A stretch of 64,000 bases of DNA from Neolewinella litorea (lineage in GTDB: Bacteria; Bacteroidota; Bacteroidia; Chitinophagales; Saprospiraceae), in the NCBI RefSeq assembly GCF_004803465.1, contig NZ_SRSF01000001.1, positions 1,054,501 through 1,118,500 on the forward strand. The letters run 5' to 3'. Shown piece by piece: positions 15,034 through 23,100 of the stretch. Numbering within the stretch: position 1 is the stretch's first letter; the number at the start of each line of letters is the position of its first letter. A model generated the notes under the pieces. That model had not been told where the DNA came from. It did no database searches and was given only the letters and a program-made list of their open reading frames with translations. The translations under genes were made by a program, and so were the position numbers.

Positions 15034-15789
15034 ATGCTTGTACGCCCCCACCCCGACGGATGGCGCATCACCCTCCACCCCGCCCACGGCCTTCTGGCCG
15101 CTGACCTGTACACCCATTTGCCGCGCGTAGTGCCCCCCGCCCTGGCCCTGCCCACCCTACTGGCCGTGGCGCAGCACGACGACCACCAGATCGACTTCAG
15201 TAGCGGCGACTACCTGACGGAGCGGGGTGCCCCAAAGGATTTCACACTATTGCGCATGAATGAATCCCAGCGGAGCGAACAGGCCGAACACCTGCTGGCC
15301 GACGCCTATCGCAAGCACCTGTGGACGGGGCTGGTTATCGGCCGGCACTACGAATACCTGTACGACGGGGAGGCCGTAGACGCGCGGCTGAAGAAGCTGC
15401 TGCGCCGCATCGCCGACAAGCGCAAGAAGGTGCTCAAGGCCCGGGGATGGCCGGCCGAACTGCTGGAAACCACCTACGGCCGCTTGCGCTTCTGCGACCG
15501 CCTGTCGCTGATCCTCTGCGGGGAAGAACTGCCCGCCGTGGGGCGCCGGCTGGAGGTGAACGAAGGACTCGGTGAGGCCACCTTCGTCAATCAGCATCCG
15601 GAAACGGACGAAATCAACCTGACCCCCTGGTGCTTTGCCGAAGATCGCGTCAAGGTATCGGTGGAATCCTACGTCCTGGACAAGCTCACTTTCAGCAGCG
15701 GCAAGGCCCTGGGTGAGGCGCTGGCCGGCACCCTGCCCGAGTTACGCGAATGGGTGTTCGTCAAAGGAAACATCCCCGCGGCGGAATAA
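15034..15789 (+). CDS. DUF3891 family protein
   Basis: A 251-residue soluble protein. The ATG at 15034 fits the family start (MLVRPHPDGWRITLHPAHGLLAADLYTHLP). It contains AQHDDHQIDFSSGDYLTERGAPKDFTL and HLWTGLVIGRHYEYLYDG, a metal-hydrolase-like arrangement of H and D residues (H-D-D at about residue 49-51), then RLRFCDRLSLILCGEELP and a C-terminal beta-rich part. The family is annotated only as DUF3891; the HD-like residue pattern suggests a phosphohydrolase but I cannot confirm it. No signal peptide is visible. It is divergent from the DUF4239 pair, with a 165-base region between the starts. Confidence 0.83.
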   Translation: MLVRPHPDGWRITLHPAHGLLAADLYTHLPRVVPPALALPTLLAVAQHDDHQIDFSSGDYLTERGAPKDFTLLRMNESQRSEQAEHLLADAYRKHLWTGLVIGRHYEYLYDGEAVDARLKKLLRRIADKRKKVLKARGWPAELLETTYGRLRFCDRLSLILCGEELPAVGRRLEVNEGLGEATFVNQHPETDEINLTPWCFAEDRVKVSVESYVLDKLTFSSGKALGEALAGTLPELREWVFVKGNIPAAE

Positions 15790-15851
15790 TCCAGGCAGCA
15801 TTCCGGCGGGATTGGTCAGGAACCGGTCCGGCCGGCAGCAGCAACAAACAT

Positions 15852-15871
15852 GGCACCCGCGACCGCGGCGG
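15852..15871 (+). repeat. GC-rich dispersed element in an intergenic gap
   Basis: Text is ggcacccgcgaccgcggcgg, in the 151-base gap between the convergent DUF3891 and Dabb genes. Together with following bases it can fold as a GC-rich hairpin, but no T-tract follows, so it is not a standard terminator. Confidence 0.45.
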
Positions 15872-15940
15872 AAAAGGGCGAGCCCGGAATCAGGCAAGTA
15901 TCCGGGCTACGCGATGGTCCGTCGGCGTGGTAGTTATCCG

Positions 15941-16369
15941 CTAGCGCGTCCAGTAATCCACTACGAAGACATCTTTAAGGTGGGGACCCAGGATGCGCCC
16001 GAACTCCTGGTGGGCCGGGTGCGGCAGGTAAGCATCGCGGTCCGCCTCGCTGTGAAAGGTCAGGAAGAAGGCGTGGGTGAAACCCTTGTTCAGGCCTTCC
16101 GGACTGTTGTTCACGCCCCATTCGAAGTCGCGGATCTGCTCGATTTGCTCGGGCAGGGCGCTGAACGCCTGCTGTACGCTATCGATCTGGGCGGGCGTGG
16201 CGTCGTCCTTGAAGGCAAAGAAAACGGCGTGGCGCAGCAGGCTGTCGGGGGAAGCGGTACGGTCGTCCTCCATGGTCGGGGGTGTTTCAACGGCGGGTGG
16301 GGGAAGTTCTTCCTGGCAGGCGGTGAGCAGGCCGAGAAGGAGGAGTGGTAAGAGGCGCAGGATATTCAT
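15941..16369 (-). CDS. Dabb family lipoprotein
   Basis: A 142-residue lipoprotein with a stress-responsive A/B-barrel (Dabb) domain. The leader MNILRLLPLLLLGLLTAC ends in a lipobox, followed by a proline-rich linker (residues about 22-33). The domain starts LLRHAVFFAFKDDATPAQIDSVQQAFSALPEQIEQIRDFEWGVNNS and continues with THAFFLTFHSEADRDAYLPHPAHQEFGRILGPHLKDVFVVDYW, including the family's conserved H-x-x-F and HPxHxxF blocks. The dimeric ferredoxin-like fold often serves as a small-molecule enzyme or binding domain; the role here is unknown. It is divergent from the large ATPase gene. A TACCTTCG promoter-like element lies only 4 nt before the start codon, so the transcript may be leaderless. 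Confidence 0.88.
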   Translation of the reverse strand: MNILRLLPLLLLGLLTACQEELPPPAVETPPTMEDDRTASPDSLLRHAVFFAFKDDATPAQIDSVQQAFSALPEQIEQIRDFEWGVNNSPEGLNKGFTHAFFLTFHSEADRDAYLPHPAHQEFGRILGPHLKDVFVVDYWTR

Positions 16370-16373
16370 GTCC

Positions 16374-16381
16374 CGAAGGTA
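16374..16381 (-). promoter_or_regulatory. -7-like element TACCTTCG before the Dabb gene
   Basis: The minus strand reads TACCTTCG directly ahead of the ATG at 16369. If used, transcription would begin at or very near the start codon, giving a leaderless or nearly leaderless mRNA. Confidence 0.35.
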
Positions 16382-16503
16382 AGTCGGGCCGGGAAAAAAG
16401 GTGGCCTTACCACCGGTCCGGGCCTAATTGTGACCCTGCGCAGGTGGCCCCTGAGGGTCATTATTCATCGTCGCGCTTGGTGGCAGGTGGCTATATTGCC
16501 GCC

Positions 16504-18870
16504 ATGACCGCCGACCTGCCCATTTCCTTCTCCACAACCGCCGAACGTGCCCTGGCCGACGTTGACCCCGCGGGGCGGGTCGAGCAGCTGGCCCGCCATA
16601 CCCGCGAGATGGCCACGGCCATGATTGCCCGGGGGGATGCTTGTCCGGTGGGCGAGGACGAAGATTTCACCAACCTGGAATGCCGGCTGACCCATTTCGT
16701 ATGGGCGGAGCGCGCCAAGCACTTTCTGCTGCTGTACCGCGACGTACAGCTGCAACTGCAGATTGCCACCCTGCTCGTACGGGAAGGCAAGACCGACGAA
16801 GAGGCCGTCAACCAGCTGTACCGACGCTCGCGGGAAGCCCTGGCGGAGGCACTGGCCGATTGGGATGCCGACCACAATGCCCAGCTCGACGCCCTGAAAA
16901 GGAATGAAAAGCAGCGGCGGCGTCAGCTCAACGCCTGGAAACTGCAGCACAACCCCTGGCCGCTCTACCGCCACCAGCTGGAGGAGATCGCCGGGCAGTC
17001 GACCGCCCTGTCGACCGAATACTCCCAGTTGTCGCGGAAGGCCGACGGATTCGGTGAACTGCGTGCCCTTTTGAAGGAGACCATCGCCGTGACCGAGGAA
17101 GTCACTACCCGGGCCCAGCACCGGGCGGAAGAGATCATCACTTTCCTGCGGGAAGGCGATACGGAACCCGACCGGCCGGGCGTGGTGGCCTCCCGCCTGG
17201 AAGACTACGCGAACGGTGAAACGCCCCCCAATCGGCTCGACCACTACACCAACCGGGTCAATGCACTGATCGCCCGCTTCAGCGAAAAGCAGCGCGTGAC
17301 GGTAGCCTCCGAAGGCGGCCTGCTGAAGTACAAGGAGATCAATTTCCGCCGCTCCACCGACCAGTGGGTCAGCGCGGAGATCATGCCGATCATCTACGAA
17401 CTTTGGGAGCTGAGCGAACAGATCAACAACGGGCTCAACGTAGCCGTGGCCAACGTGCGCAACCGCGCCCTCCTCCTGGCTACGGAGCTGAAGGCCGGCC
17501 ACGAGGTTTCCATCGACAACAATCAGCTGGCCCAGCCGCTGGCCGTCTTCCTGGAAAAGACCGAGAAAAGACGCGACCAGTTTACCGCCCTGCGCCACCG
17601 GCTGGAAGAACGGATCCGGCAGGACCTTCAGCTCACTTCCGTCTACCGGCCCGATCCGGGGTTCCTGCCCCTGCCCCTGCAGTCGGGCATCGACGTCTTC
17701 ACCCGCCGGCAGGGCCGCTGGATCACCACCGTGCAGGAATGGTTGCATCGGCACGCCTCCGGGGTGAGCCAATTCCTGGGTGCCGCGGCCCGGGAAGACA
17801 AACTCTCCGCCAGCGAGAAGACCGTCCGGGTAATCCGGCAGCGCACCCTCACTCCCGACAACGCCGCCTATACTAATATCCTCATAACCCGGGGTTACAT
17901 CGGGGAATCTTTCCTCGTCGGCCGGGAACGGGAAACCGCCCATCTGAAAGAACTGATCCAGAACTGGAAACTCGGCTTCCGCGGTTCGGTCATCCTGACC
18001 GGCAACCGCCTGGCCGGCAAGACGCTGTTCGGCGAACTTATCACCAATCGCTTTTTTGCCGGAAATACCATTCGCCTGCAACCCCATTCCAGCGTGATGG
18101 TCCAGGGCCGGCGTACCCCCACCACTGGCGACCTGAGCGCCGCGCTGGCCTTCGTGGAAAAGTACACCGTGCAGAGCCGCCCAATGGTCTGGATCGACGA
18201 CCTGGAAACCTGGACCGACGCCGAGACTACCCTCGCCGCCAACGTACGGGCCTTGGGCGAGCACATTGACGACTACTCGGGGCGGATCTTCTACCTGGTC
18301 TCCACCAGCAACGCCGTCTACCACCACCTCAACCGCTACCTCGACGTGGGCCGCGTATTTCAATCGCGCATCAGTCTCGACGACTTCTCCGCCGAGGATA
18401 TGATCCGGGCCGTCCGGATCCGCCACGGCGCCACCCACAAGCTGCTCGTCGACGCCGACGGTGAGCCCGTCAGTGATGCGGCTTTCAACAAAATGGTCAA
18501 GCGCATCTTCCGCGCCACCGACGGCAACGTAGGGGAAACGATCAACCGCTGGGCCTACTACACCGAGCGCTACGACGACGAACGGGTGGTGCAGTCCACC
18601 GGACGCCGCTACAGTCTGCCCGCCTTTCTGTCCCCGGACACGGCACCGCTGCTCAGTACCATCCTGCTGGAGAAACAGGTCCGCGACTACCGGCTGCGCA
18701 AGCTCTTCGGACCCGCCTACGCCGAACGGTACGCCAGCATCCTGCAGCGGCTCATCCGCATCGGACTGGTGACGCGCCACCCCGACGGCAACCTTGAGAT
18801 CACGGAAAGCGTGGTCAACGACCTCGGCAAGATGCTAGAGGCCGAATCCTACCTCAACTACTCAAGCTAA
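16504..18870 (+). CDS. Large coiled-coil protein with C-terminal AAA-type ATPase
   Basis: A 788-residue soluble protein I do not recognise by name. The ATG at 16504 is preferred; upstream codons look non-coding. Residues 1 to about 460 are mostly helical and charged with coiled-coil character (for example REALAEALADWDADHN and KRNEKQRRRQLNAWKLQHN). A P-loop NTPase domain follows: LVGRERE at about residue 475, Walker A GNRLAGKT at 500-507, Walker B PMVWIDDLE at 560-568, a sensor-1-like YLVSTSN, then RISLDDFSAEDMIRAVRIRHG resembling the AAA+ lid of Cdc6/STAND proteins. The end (SILQRLIRIGLVTRHPDGNLEITESVVNDL) looks like a winged helix. It is followed 3 nt later by an MscS-like gene and then a CPA antiporter, so it probably acts with these membrane proteins, perhaps as an ATP-driven regulator. 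That role is inference. Confidence 0.8.
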   Translation: MTADLPISFSTTAERALADVDPAGRVEQLARHTREMATAMIARGDACPVGEDEDFTNLECRLTHFVWAERAKHFLLLYRDVQLQLQIATLLVREGKTDEEAVNQLYRRSREALAEALADWDADHNAQLDALKRNEKQRRRQLNAWKLQHNPWPLYRHQLEEIAGQSTALSTEYSQLSRKADGFGELRALLKETIAVTEEVTTRAQHRAEEIITFLREGDTEPDRPGVVASRLEDYANGETPPNRLDHYTNRVNALIARFSEKQRVTVASEGGLLKYKEINFRRSTDQWVSAEIMPIIYELWELSEQINNGLNVAVANVRNRALLLATELKAGHEVSIDNNQLAQPLAVFLEKTEKRRDQFTALRHRLEERIRQDLQLTSVYRPDPGFLPLPLQSGIDVFTRRQGRWITTVQEWLHRHASGVSQFLGAAAREDKLSASEKTVRVIRQRTLTPDNAAYTNILITRGYIGESFLVGRERETAHLKELIQNWKLGFRGSVILTGNRLAGKTLFGELITNRFFAGNTIRLQPHSSVMVQGRRTPTTGDLSAALAFVEKYTVQSRPMVWIDDLETWTDAETTLAANVRALGEHIDDYSGRIFYLVSTSNAVYHHLNRYLDVGRVFQSRISLDDFSAEDMIRAVRIRHGATHKLLVDADGEPVSDAAFNKMVKRIFRATDGNVGETINRWAYYTERYDDERVVQSTGRRYSLPAFLSPDTAPLLSTILLEKQVRDYRLRKLFGPAYAERYASILQRLIRIGLVTRHPDGNLEITESVVNDLGKMLEAESYLNYSS

Positions 18871-18873
18871 GCG

Positions 18874-19599
18874 ATGGAAGCCTATGAACTCCCCGATCTA
18901 ACCTGGGTAGACCTGATCCTCGCCGCGGTCATCCTCTACGGCACCTACGCGCTGCTGTCGCTGCTGCGCGACCGCCTCCAGCGCACCCGCCGTACCCAGG
19001 GCGTGCGGGCCGGGGCCCATAACGTCATCGCGGCCTTTCTCCTGTACTACGAGCCGATCACCCTGCTGGTGATGGCCACCCTCTTCGTCTTCGTTAATCC
19101 CCTGCTCCACGGGGTGATCCTGGCCCTGCTGATACTGGCCGGCTTTGCACGCCTGCGCGACTACCTCAGCGGGCGCATCATCCTCGGCACCCCACTCATC
19201 GGCGTGGGTAAGCGGATGAAGACGGACCGCTTCACGGGGGTCATCAGCCGGATCAACCGCATCGGGCTGTACCTGCAGACCGGCGAGGGGCTCCACTTCG
19301 TAAACTACACCACCCTGCTGACCGAAGGCTACAGCCTTGTCACCGGTAAAGATATCGGGGGTTACTACCAGCTGAACCTGGTGGCCGCGAAGGACGCCCG
19401 CGACCCGCTGACCGACCTCCTCGACCGGCTTACCTCCACGCCTTACCTCGACCGCAGTTTCCGCCCGGAACTGTCCTACGCCGAATACGGCACCCGCGAC
19501 ATCCAGGTACGCCTGTCGGTGCGCGAGGAAAAACACCTCTCCGAATTACTCAGCCTGCTCCAGGAGTGGGGATACCCCGCCACCATCGCCCAGCGCTAA
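18874..19599 (+). CDS. MscS-like membrane protein
   Basis: A 241-residue inner-membrane protein. Three hydrophobic segments are visible: VDLILAAVILYGTYALLSLL, AFLLYYEPITLLVMATLFVFV and GVILALLILAGFARL. After them comes a small beta-domain (IILGTPLIGVGKRMKTDRFTGVISRINRIGLYLQTGEGLHFVNYTTLL) that matches the cytoplasmic beta-domain of small-conductance mechanosensitive channels, with the typical VGxxI...G.I..I...Y pattern, and a C-terminal alpha/beta part. The usual glycine/alanine-packed pore helix TM3 is not obvious, so it may not be a standard stretch-gated channel. It starts 3 nt after the ATPase stop and ends 19 nt before the antiporter, implying a single transcript and a shared task in ion or osmotic balance. 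Confidence 0.8.
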   Translation: MEAYELPDLTWVDLILAAVILYGTYALLSLLRDRLQRTRRTQGVRAGAHNVIAAFLLYYEPITLLVMATLFVFVNPLLHGVILALLILAGFARLRDYLSGRIILGTPLIGVGKRMKTDRFTGVISRINRIGLYLQTGEGLHFVNYTTLLTEGYSLVTGKDIGGYYQLNLVAAKDARDPLTDLLDRLTSTPYLDRSFRPELSYAEYGTRDIQVRLSVREEKHLSELLSLLQEWGYPATIAQR

Positions 19600-19618
19600 G
19601 CGCACTGAATCATCCGCC

Positions 19619-20938
19619 ATGCAATCCGTAGATCCCTACCTGCTCATCATCGAGGCCTCGGTCATCATCATCCTCTCGTTCTTCTTCGGCGAGGTGTCCA
19701 AGCGTACGAATATCCCTTCCGTGCTGATGCTCATCATCCTGGGCATCCTCATCAAGCTGGGTCTCGACGCCTTCGGCTTCGGCAACCTCAATTTCTTTCC
19801 GATCCTGGAGATCCTCGGCATCATCGGCCTGATCATGATCGTGCTCGAGGCCGCGCTGGAGCTCAAGCTGGAACGCGACAAGTACCTGGCCATCGGCAAA
19901 GCCCTCGTGGTGGCCCTCGTGGGCCTGGGTGCCTCGACCTGGGTGGCCGCCATCATCCTCGAGCGCTTCATCGACGGCATGACCACCCAAAGCGCCTGGC
20001 TGTACGCCACCCCGCTGTCCATCCTGTCGAGCGCCATCATCATCCCCAGCGTTACCGGCCTGAAGGGCCACAAGCGCGAGTTCCACATCTATGAAAGCAC
20101 CTTTTCCGACATCCTCGGCATCATGCTCTTTTACTTCCTGACCAGCCAGTTGCCCATCTCGGAGGCCGCGGGCGAGACGCTGGACGTGGTGGAGCATACG
20201 GGGGGCGGACTGGCCTTCTTCGGCAACGTGGTGCTGACCATCGTGCTGTCGCTCATCGCCAGCTACGCCATCGTGCTCATCTTCCAGAACATCAAGAGCC
20301 ACGTCAAGCTCTTCCTGCTGATCGCCGTGTTGCTGCTGCTCTACGCCGTCGGCAAGCGGCTGCACCTGTCGTCGCTGATCATCATACTCATCTTCGGGCT
20401 CCTCATCGCCAACATGCGGCTGTTCTTCCGCGGGCCACTCAAGAAGTTGCTCAACTACAAAAAGGCTTTACACATTTACGAGGGACTGCACGTGGTGACG
20501 GTGGAAACGGCCTTCGTGGTGCGTACCTTCTTCTTCGTCATCTTCGGGGTGACCATCACCCTCTCTTCCCTGCTAAGCGTCGACGTGGCCATTGTGAGCC
20601 TGCTCATTATCCTGAGCATTTACGTGATCCGCTTCGTGGTCCTGCGCATCTTCATCGGTTCCGACATCCTGCCGCAGTTGTTCGTGGCCCCGCGCGGACT
20701 GATTACCGTGCTGCTGTTCTACGCCATTCCCACCGAGGCGTCCATTGCCAATTTTGAGCCCGGCGTACTGCTGTTCATCATCATCGGTACCAGCCTGATC
20801 ATGACCCTGGCCATGGTGGTCGACAAGAAGCGAACCACCTCCGCCATCCGCAAGGTAGCGGACGCCCCAGTGGGCTACGAGCGCTGGAAGGCCCCCACCC
20901 TTTCCGATGCCGTGGTAGAATCGAAATCGCACGAATAG
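19619..20938 (+). CDS. CPA-type cation:proton antiporter
   Basis: A 439-residue polytopic inner-membrane protein of the Na+/H+ or K+/H+ exchanger (CPA) superfamily. It has about 12 membrane segments, beginning LLIIEASVIIILSFFFGEVSKRTNIPSVLMLIILGILIKLGLD, a characteristic antiporter start with the F-G-E-x-x-x-x-x-x-x-P pattern. It continues with IMIVLEAALELKLERDKYL, SILSSAIIIPSV and a late VAPRGLITVLLFYAIP. Unlike KefB/KefC proteins there is no C-terminal TrkA-N nucleotide-binding domain: the protein ends about 35 residues after the last helix. As third gene after the AAA-type ATPase and MscS-like protein it may be controlled by them. Ion specificity is unknown. Confidence 0.88.
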   Translation: MQSVDPYLLIIEASVIIILSFFFGEVSKRTNIPSVLMLIILGILIKLGLDAFGFGNLNFFPILEILGIIGLIMIVLEAALELKLERDKYLAIGKALVVALVGLGASTWVAAIILERFIDGMTTQSAWLYATPLSILSSAIIIPSVTGLKGHKREFHIYESTFSDILGIMLFYFLTSQLPISEAAGETLDVVEHTGGGLAFFGNVVLTIVLSLIASYAIVLIFQNIKSHVKLFLLIAVLLLLYAVGKRLHLSSLIIILIFGLLIANMRLFFRGPLKKLLNYKKALHIYEGLHVVTVETAFVVRTFFFVIFGVTITLSSLLSVDVAIVSLLIILSIYVIRFVVLRIFIGSDILPQLFVAPRGLITVLLFYAIPTEASIANFEPGVLLFIIIGTSLIMTLAMVVDKKRTTSAIRKVADAPVGYERWKAPTLSDAVVESKSHE

Positions 20939-21056
20939 AGTAAGCTACCGATAAAGGGTAGGCGGCGGGGTCGCAGGTGCCATGGACCGTCGCGAAATCC
21001 GGCGTACCGCGGTACCCAGCGGCATAACATCCGCCCGTTTTTCCTGTTTGTCTGGC

Positions 21057-22103
21057 GTGACCACCTCCTCCAAAATATTTTACGGCCTCGGCGCTTTTCT
21101 GGTCGTGGTAACCCTCGGCTACTTTCTCGGTCCCAGCATCGAGCAGCCAGAGTACCCAACCGATCTCCCCGACCTGCCCGATGACTTACCCGAACTCGAC
21201 CGGTACATCAGGAATAGCGAAGCCCGCGCGCCAACCCGTCCGGATAACGCGGCGCGGATCGTGTGGCAGGACTCCGTGCCTGCGGTCACGGAATACGCTT
21301 TCGTCTACCTCCACGGTTTCGCCGGCAGTTACCGCGACGGCTACCCGGTAAACGTGAACGTACCGGCCATTTTCGGTGCCAATGTCTATCTCTCACGTTG
21401 GTCGGGCCACGGCCTGCGCCCCGATGCGGCCCTGGAGGAATTCACCCCGGAGAATGCCTGGTCCGACGCCCGGGAAGCCTTGGCGATCGGGCAGCGAATC
21501 GGCCGCAAGGTGATCATCATGTCCACCTCCACCGGGGGTACGCTTGCCCTGAAACTGGCGGCTACCTACCCGGATGAAGTCTTTGCCCTGATCAACATGG
21601 CGCCGAACGTGGAGGACGACCAGCCGGGAGCCTCCCTGCTGATGAGCCCGTGGGGGCACGAACTCGCCCGCCTGGCTTCCTTTGGCAGCAATAAAAAGAT
21701 CGACCACAAGGAGCCCCGCGCCGCCCAGTATTTCGACACCATCTACCCCTCCGAGGCGCTGGTCAATTTGCAGATCCTGGTGCAGACGACGATGACCGAC
21801 AGCACCTTCGCGGCCGTCGGGTGCCCGGTCCTCACGGTATATTACAAGGAGAACTTCCTGCAGAAGGATGAGCACGTGGAGGTGAGTCGCTTTCCGGAGG
21901 TACACGATTCATTAGGGACCCCCGAAAACAAACGACTACTGGTGGCCCTGCCTACCCCGAAAACGCACTTTGTCGGCAGCGACATCAAGTCGGAGGACTG
22001 GATGGCCCCCCAGCGCGTGATGGTTGAATTCTGCACCGACGTGCTCGGCATGGAGCCCCTACTTCCGATCGATCACGTTGCGGACGCTGCCGGCCTCGAG
22101 TAA
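21057..22103 (+). CDS. Alpha/beta-fold hydrolase, membrane-anchored
   Basis: A 348-residue alpha/beta hydrolase. The GTG at 21057 gives a natural N-terminal anchor (TTSSKIFYGLGAFLVVVTLGYFLG); an ATG at 20982 would add 25 residues that look non-coding. The hydrolase domain starts YAFVYLHGFAGSYRDGYPVN (oxyanion HGF motif), with RWSGHGLRP and nucleophile elbow KVIIMSTSTGGTLALKLA, where the central serine lies in S-T-S-T-G instead of G-x-S-x-G. A late PTPKTHFVGS supplies the probable catalytic histidine. The domain would lie in the periplasm behind the anchor. The substrate is unknown; an esterase or lipase of lysophospholipase type is plausible. Its 3' end overlaps the convergent murQ gene by 45 nt. 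Confidence 0.85.
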   Translation: MTTSSKIFYGLGAFLVVVTLGYFLGPSIEQPEYPTDLPDLPDDLPELDRYIRNSEARAPTRPDNAARIVWQDSVPAVTEYAFVYLHGFAGSYRDGYPVNVNVPAIFGANVYLSRWSGHGLRPDAALEEFTPENAWSDAREALAIGQRIGRKVIIMSTSTGGTLALKLAATYPDEVFALINMAPNVEDDQPGASLLMSPWGHELARLASFGSNKKIDHKEPRAAQYFDTIYPSEALVNLQILVQTTMTDSTFAAVGCPVLTVYYKENFLQKDEHVEVSRFPEVHDSLGTPENKRLLVALPTPKTHFVGSDIKSEDWMAPQRVMVEFCTDVLGMEPLLPIDHVADAAGLE

Positions 22104-22856
22104 CCTCCGGCGGGCTTCTTCGTATGACAGGCCGGTCGATTCCACGATCATCTTCGTGCCGCGGTCGATGAGTTTGGCGTTGCTCAGTTTCATGTCCACC
22201 ATACGGTTGTCCATTACCCGCCCGAGCCGGATCATGACGGAAGTCGTGATCATGTTCAGGATGAGCTTTTGGGCGGTACCGGATTTCATCCGGGTACTGC
22301 CGGTCACCACCTCGGGGCCTACCACGGCCACGATGGGGTGGTCGCAGACCTGGGTGACGGGGGCGCCGGGGTTGCAGGTGACGCATCCGGTGAGGAGGCC
22401 GGCTTCCCGCGCGCGCCGCAACCCACCGATCACGTAGGGGGTCGTGCCGGAGGCCGCGATCCCGACGATGGTATCGTCACCGTTGGGCGTGTATTCGGCC
22501 AGGTCCTTCCAGGCCTGTTCCTCGCTGTCTTCGGCCGACTCAATGGACTCGCGCAGGGCACGGTCGCCACCGGCGATCAGGCCGATGACCATACCCGGCG
22601 GTACGCCATAAGTGGGTGGGCACTCGCTGGCATCGAGCACGCCCAGGCGGCCACTGGTGCCGGCTCCGATGTAGAACAGGCGGCCACCGCGCTCCATGCG
22701 CGGCACGATGGCTTCCACCAGAGCCGTCAGGGCGGGGATGCACTGGCCCACGGCCGGGGCCACCTTGCGGTCCTGCTCATTGATGAAGGTGAGGAGCTCC
22801 CGGGCGGAGCGGTTCTCGAGGTGGCGGTACGGACCGGGCTGTTCGGTGATCTTCAC
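22059..22856 (-). CDS. murQ: N-acetylmuramic acid 6-phosphate etherase
   Basis: A 265-residue cytoplasmic enzyme that cleaves the lactyl ether of MurNAc-6-phosphate to give GlcNAc-6-phosphate and D-lactate in peptidoglycan recycling. It begins with TEQPGPYRHLENRSARELLTFINEQDRK from a GTG at 22856. The SIS domain shows GRLFYIGAGTSGRLGVLDASECPPTYG, VGIAASGTTPYVIGGL and GPEVVTGSTRMKSGTAQKLILNMITTSVMIRLG, all hallmark MurQ blocks including the catalytic glutamates in DASECPP and GPEVV. It is shorter than the Escherichia coli enzyme (about 298 residues), lacking part of the C-terminal helical segment, which is common in Bacteroidota. No muramic-acid transporter or kinase gene is adjacent. Confidence 0.95.
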   Translation of the reverse strand: MKITEQPGPYRHLENRSARELLTFINEQDRKVAPAVGQCIPALTALVEAIVPRMERGGRLFYIGAGTSGRLGVLDASECPPTYGVPPGMVIGLIAGGDRALRESIESAEDSEEQAWKDLAEYTPNGDDTIVGIAASGTTPYVIGGLRRAREAGLLTGCVTCNPGAPVTQVCDHPIVAVVGPEVVTGSTRMKSGTAQKLILNMITTSVMIRLGRVMDNRMVDMKLSNAKLIDRGTKMIVESTGLSYEEARRRLLEAGSVRNVIDRK

Positions 22857-23051
22857 GGCTGGAAGGTTTACAAAGAGGACTAATTACGGGGCTGAAGGTA
22901 AGGTGTGGTACGGGACGAGGTAGCAGAATCCCGGGAAAAGACATAGATCTGGCGGGGCTCAAGCAATCCACATTGCCGTGACTATCCAGCGGAAAAGCCT
23001 GGACGCGCAAATGACCGCCGGCGGTCACGGATGAAACGATCCTGCCACCGA

Positions 23052-23084
23052 TTGCCCGGCGGGGCGGCTTGTGAAGTATATTTG
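23052..23084 (+). promoter_or_regulatory. Bacteroidota-type promoter TTG-N22-TATATTTG
   Basis: A TTG at 23052-23054 is followed after 22 nt by TATATTTG at 23077-23084, a perfect match to the TAnnTTTG -7 element. It lies inside what would be an upstream extension of the Nudix frame, so the GTG at 23101 (16 nt downstream) is the preferred start. Confidence 0.6.
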
Positions 23085-23100
23085 CGGAAATTTTGAATTT

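Noticed and set aside
16465-18780. Very long open frame antisense to the AAA-type ATPase gene
   Set aside because: It is a product of high GC at third codon positions: the sense protein has recognisable Walker motifs, while the antisense product has none. The same holds for long antisense frames at 274-1857, 46679-48814 and 56897-59044.
22059-22856. murQ as a truncated pseudogene
   Set aside because: The product is shorter than the Escherichia coli enzyme but all active-site blocks are intact and similar lengths occur in Bacteroidota.
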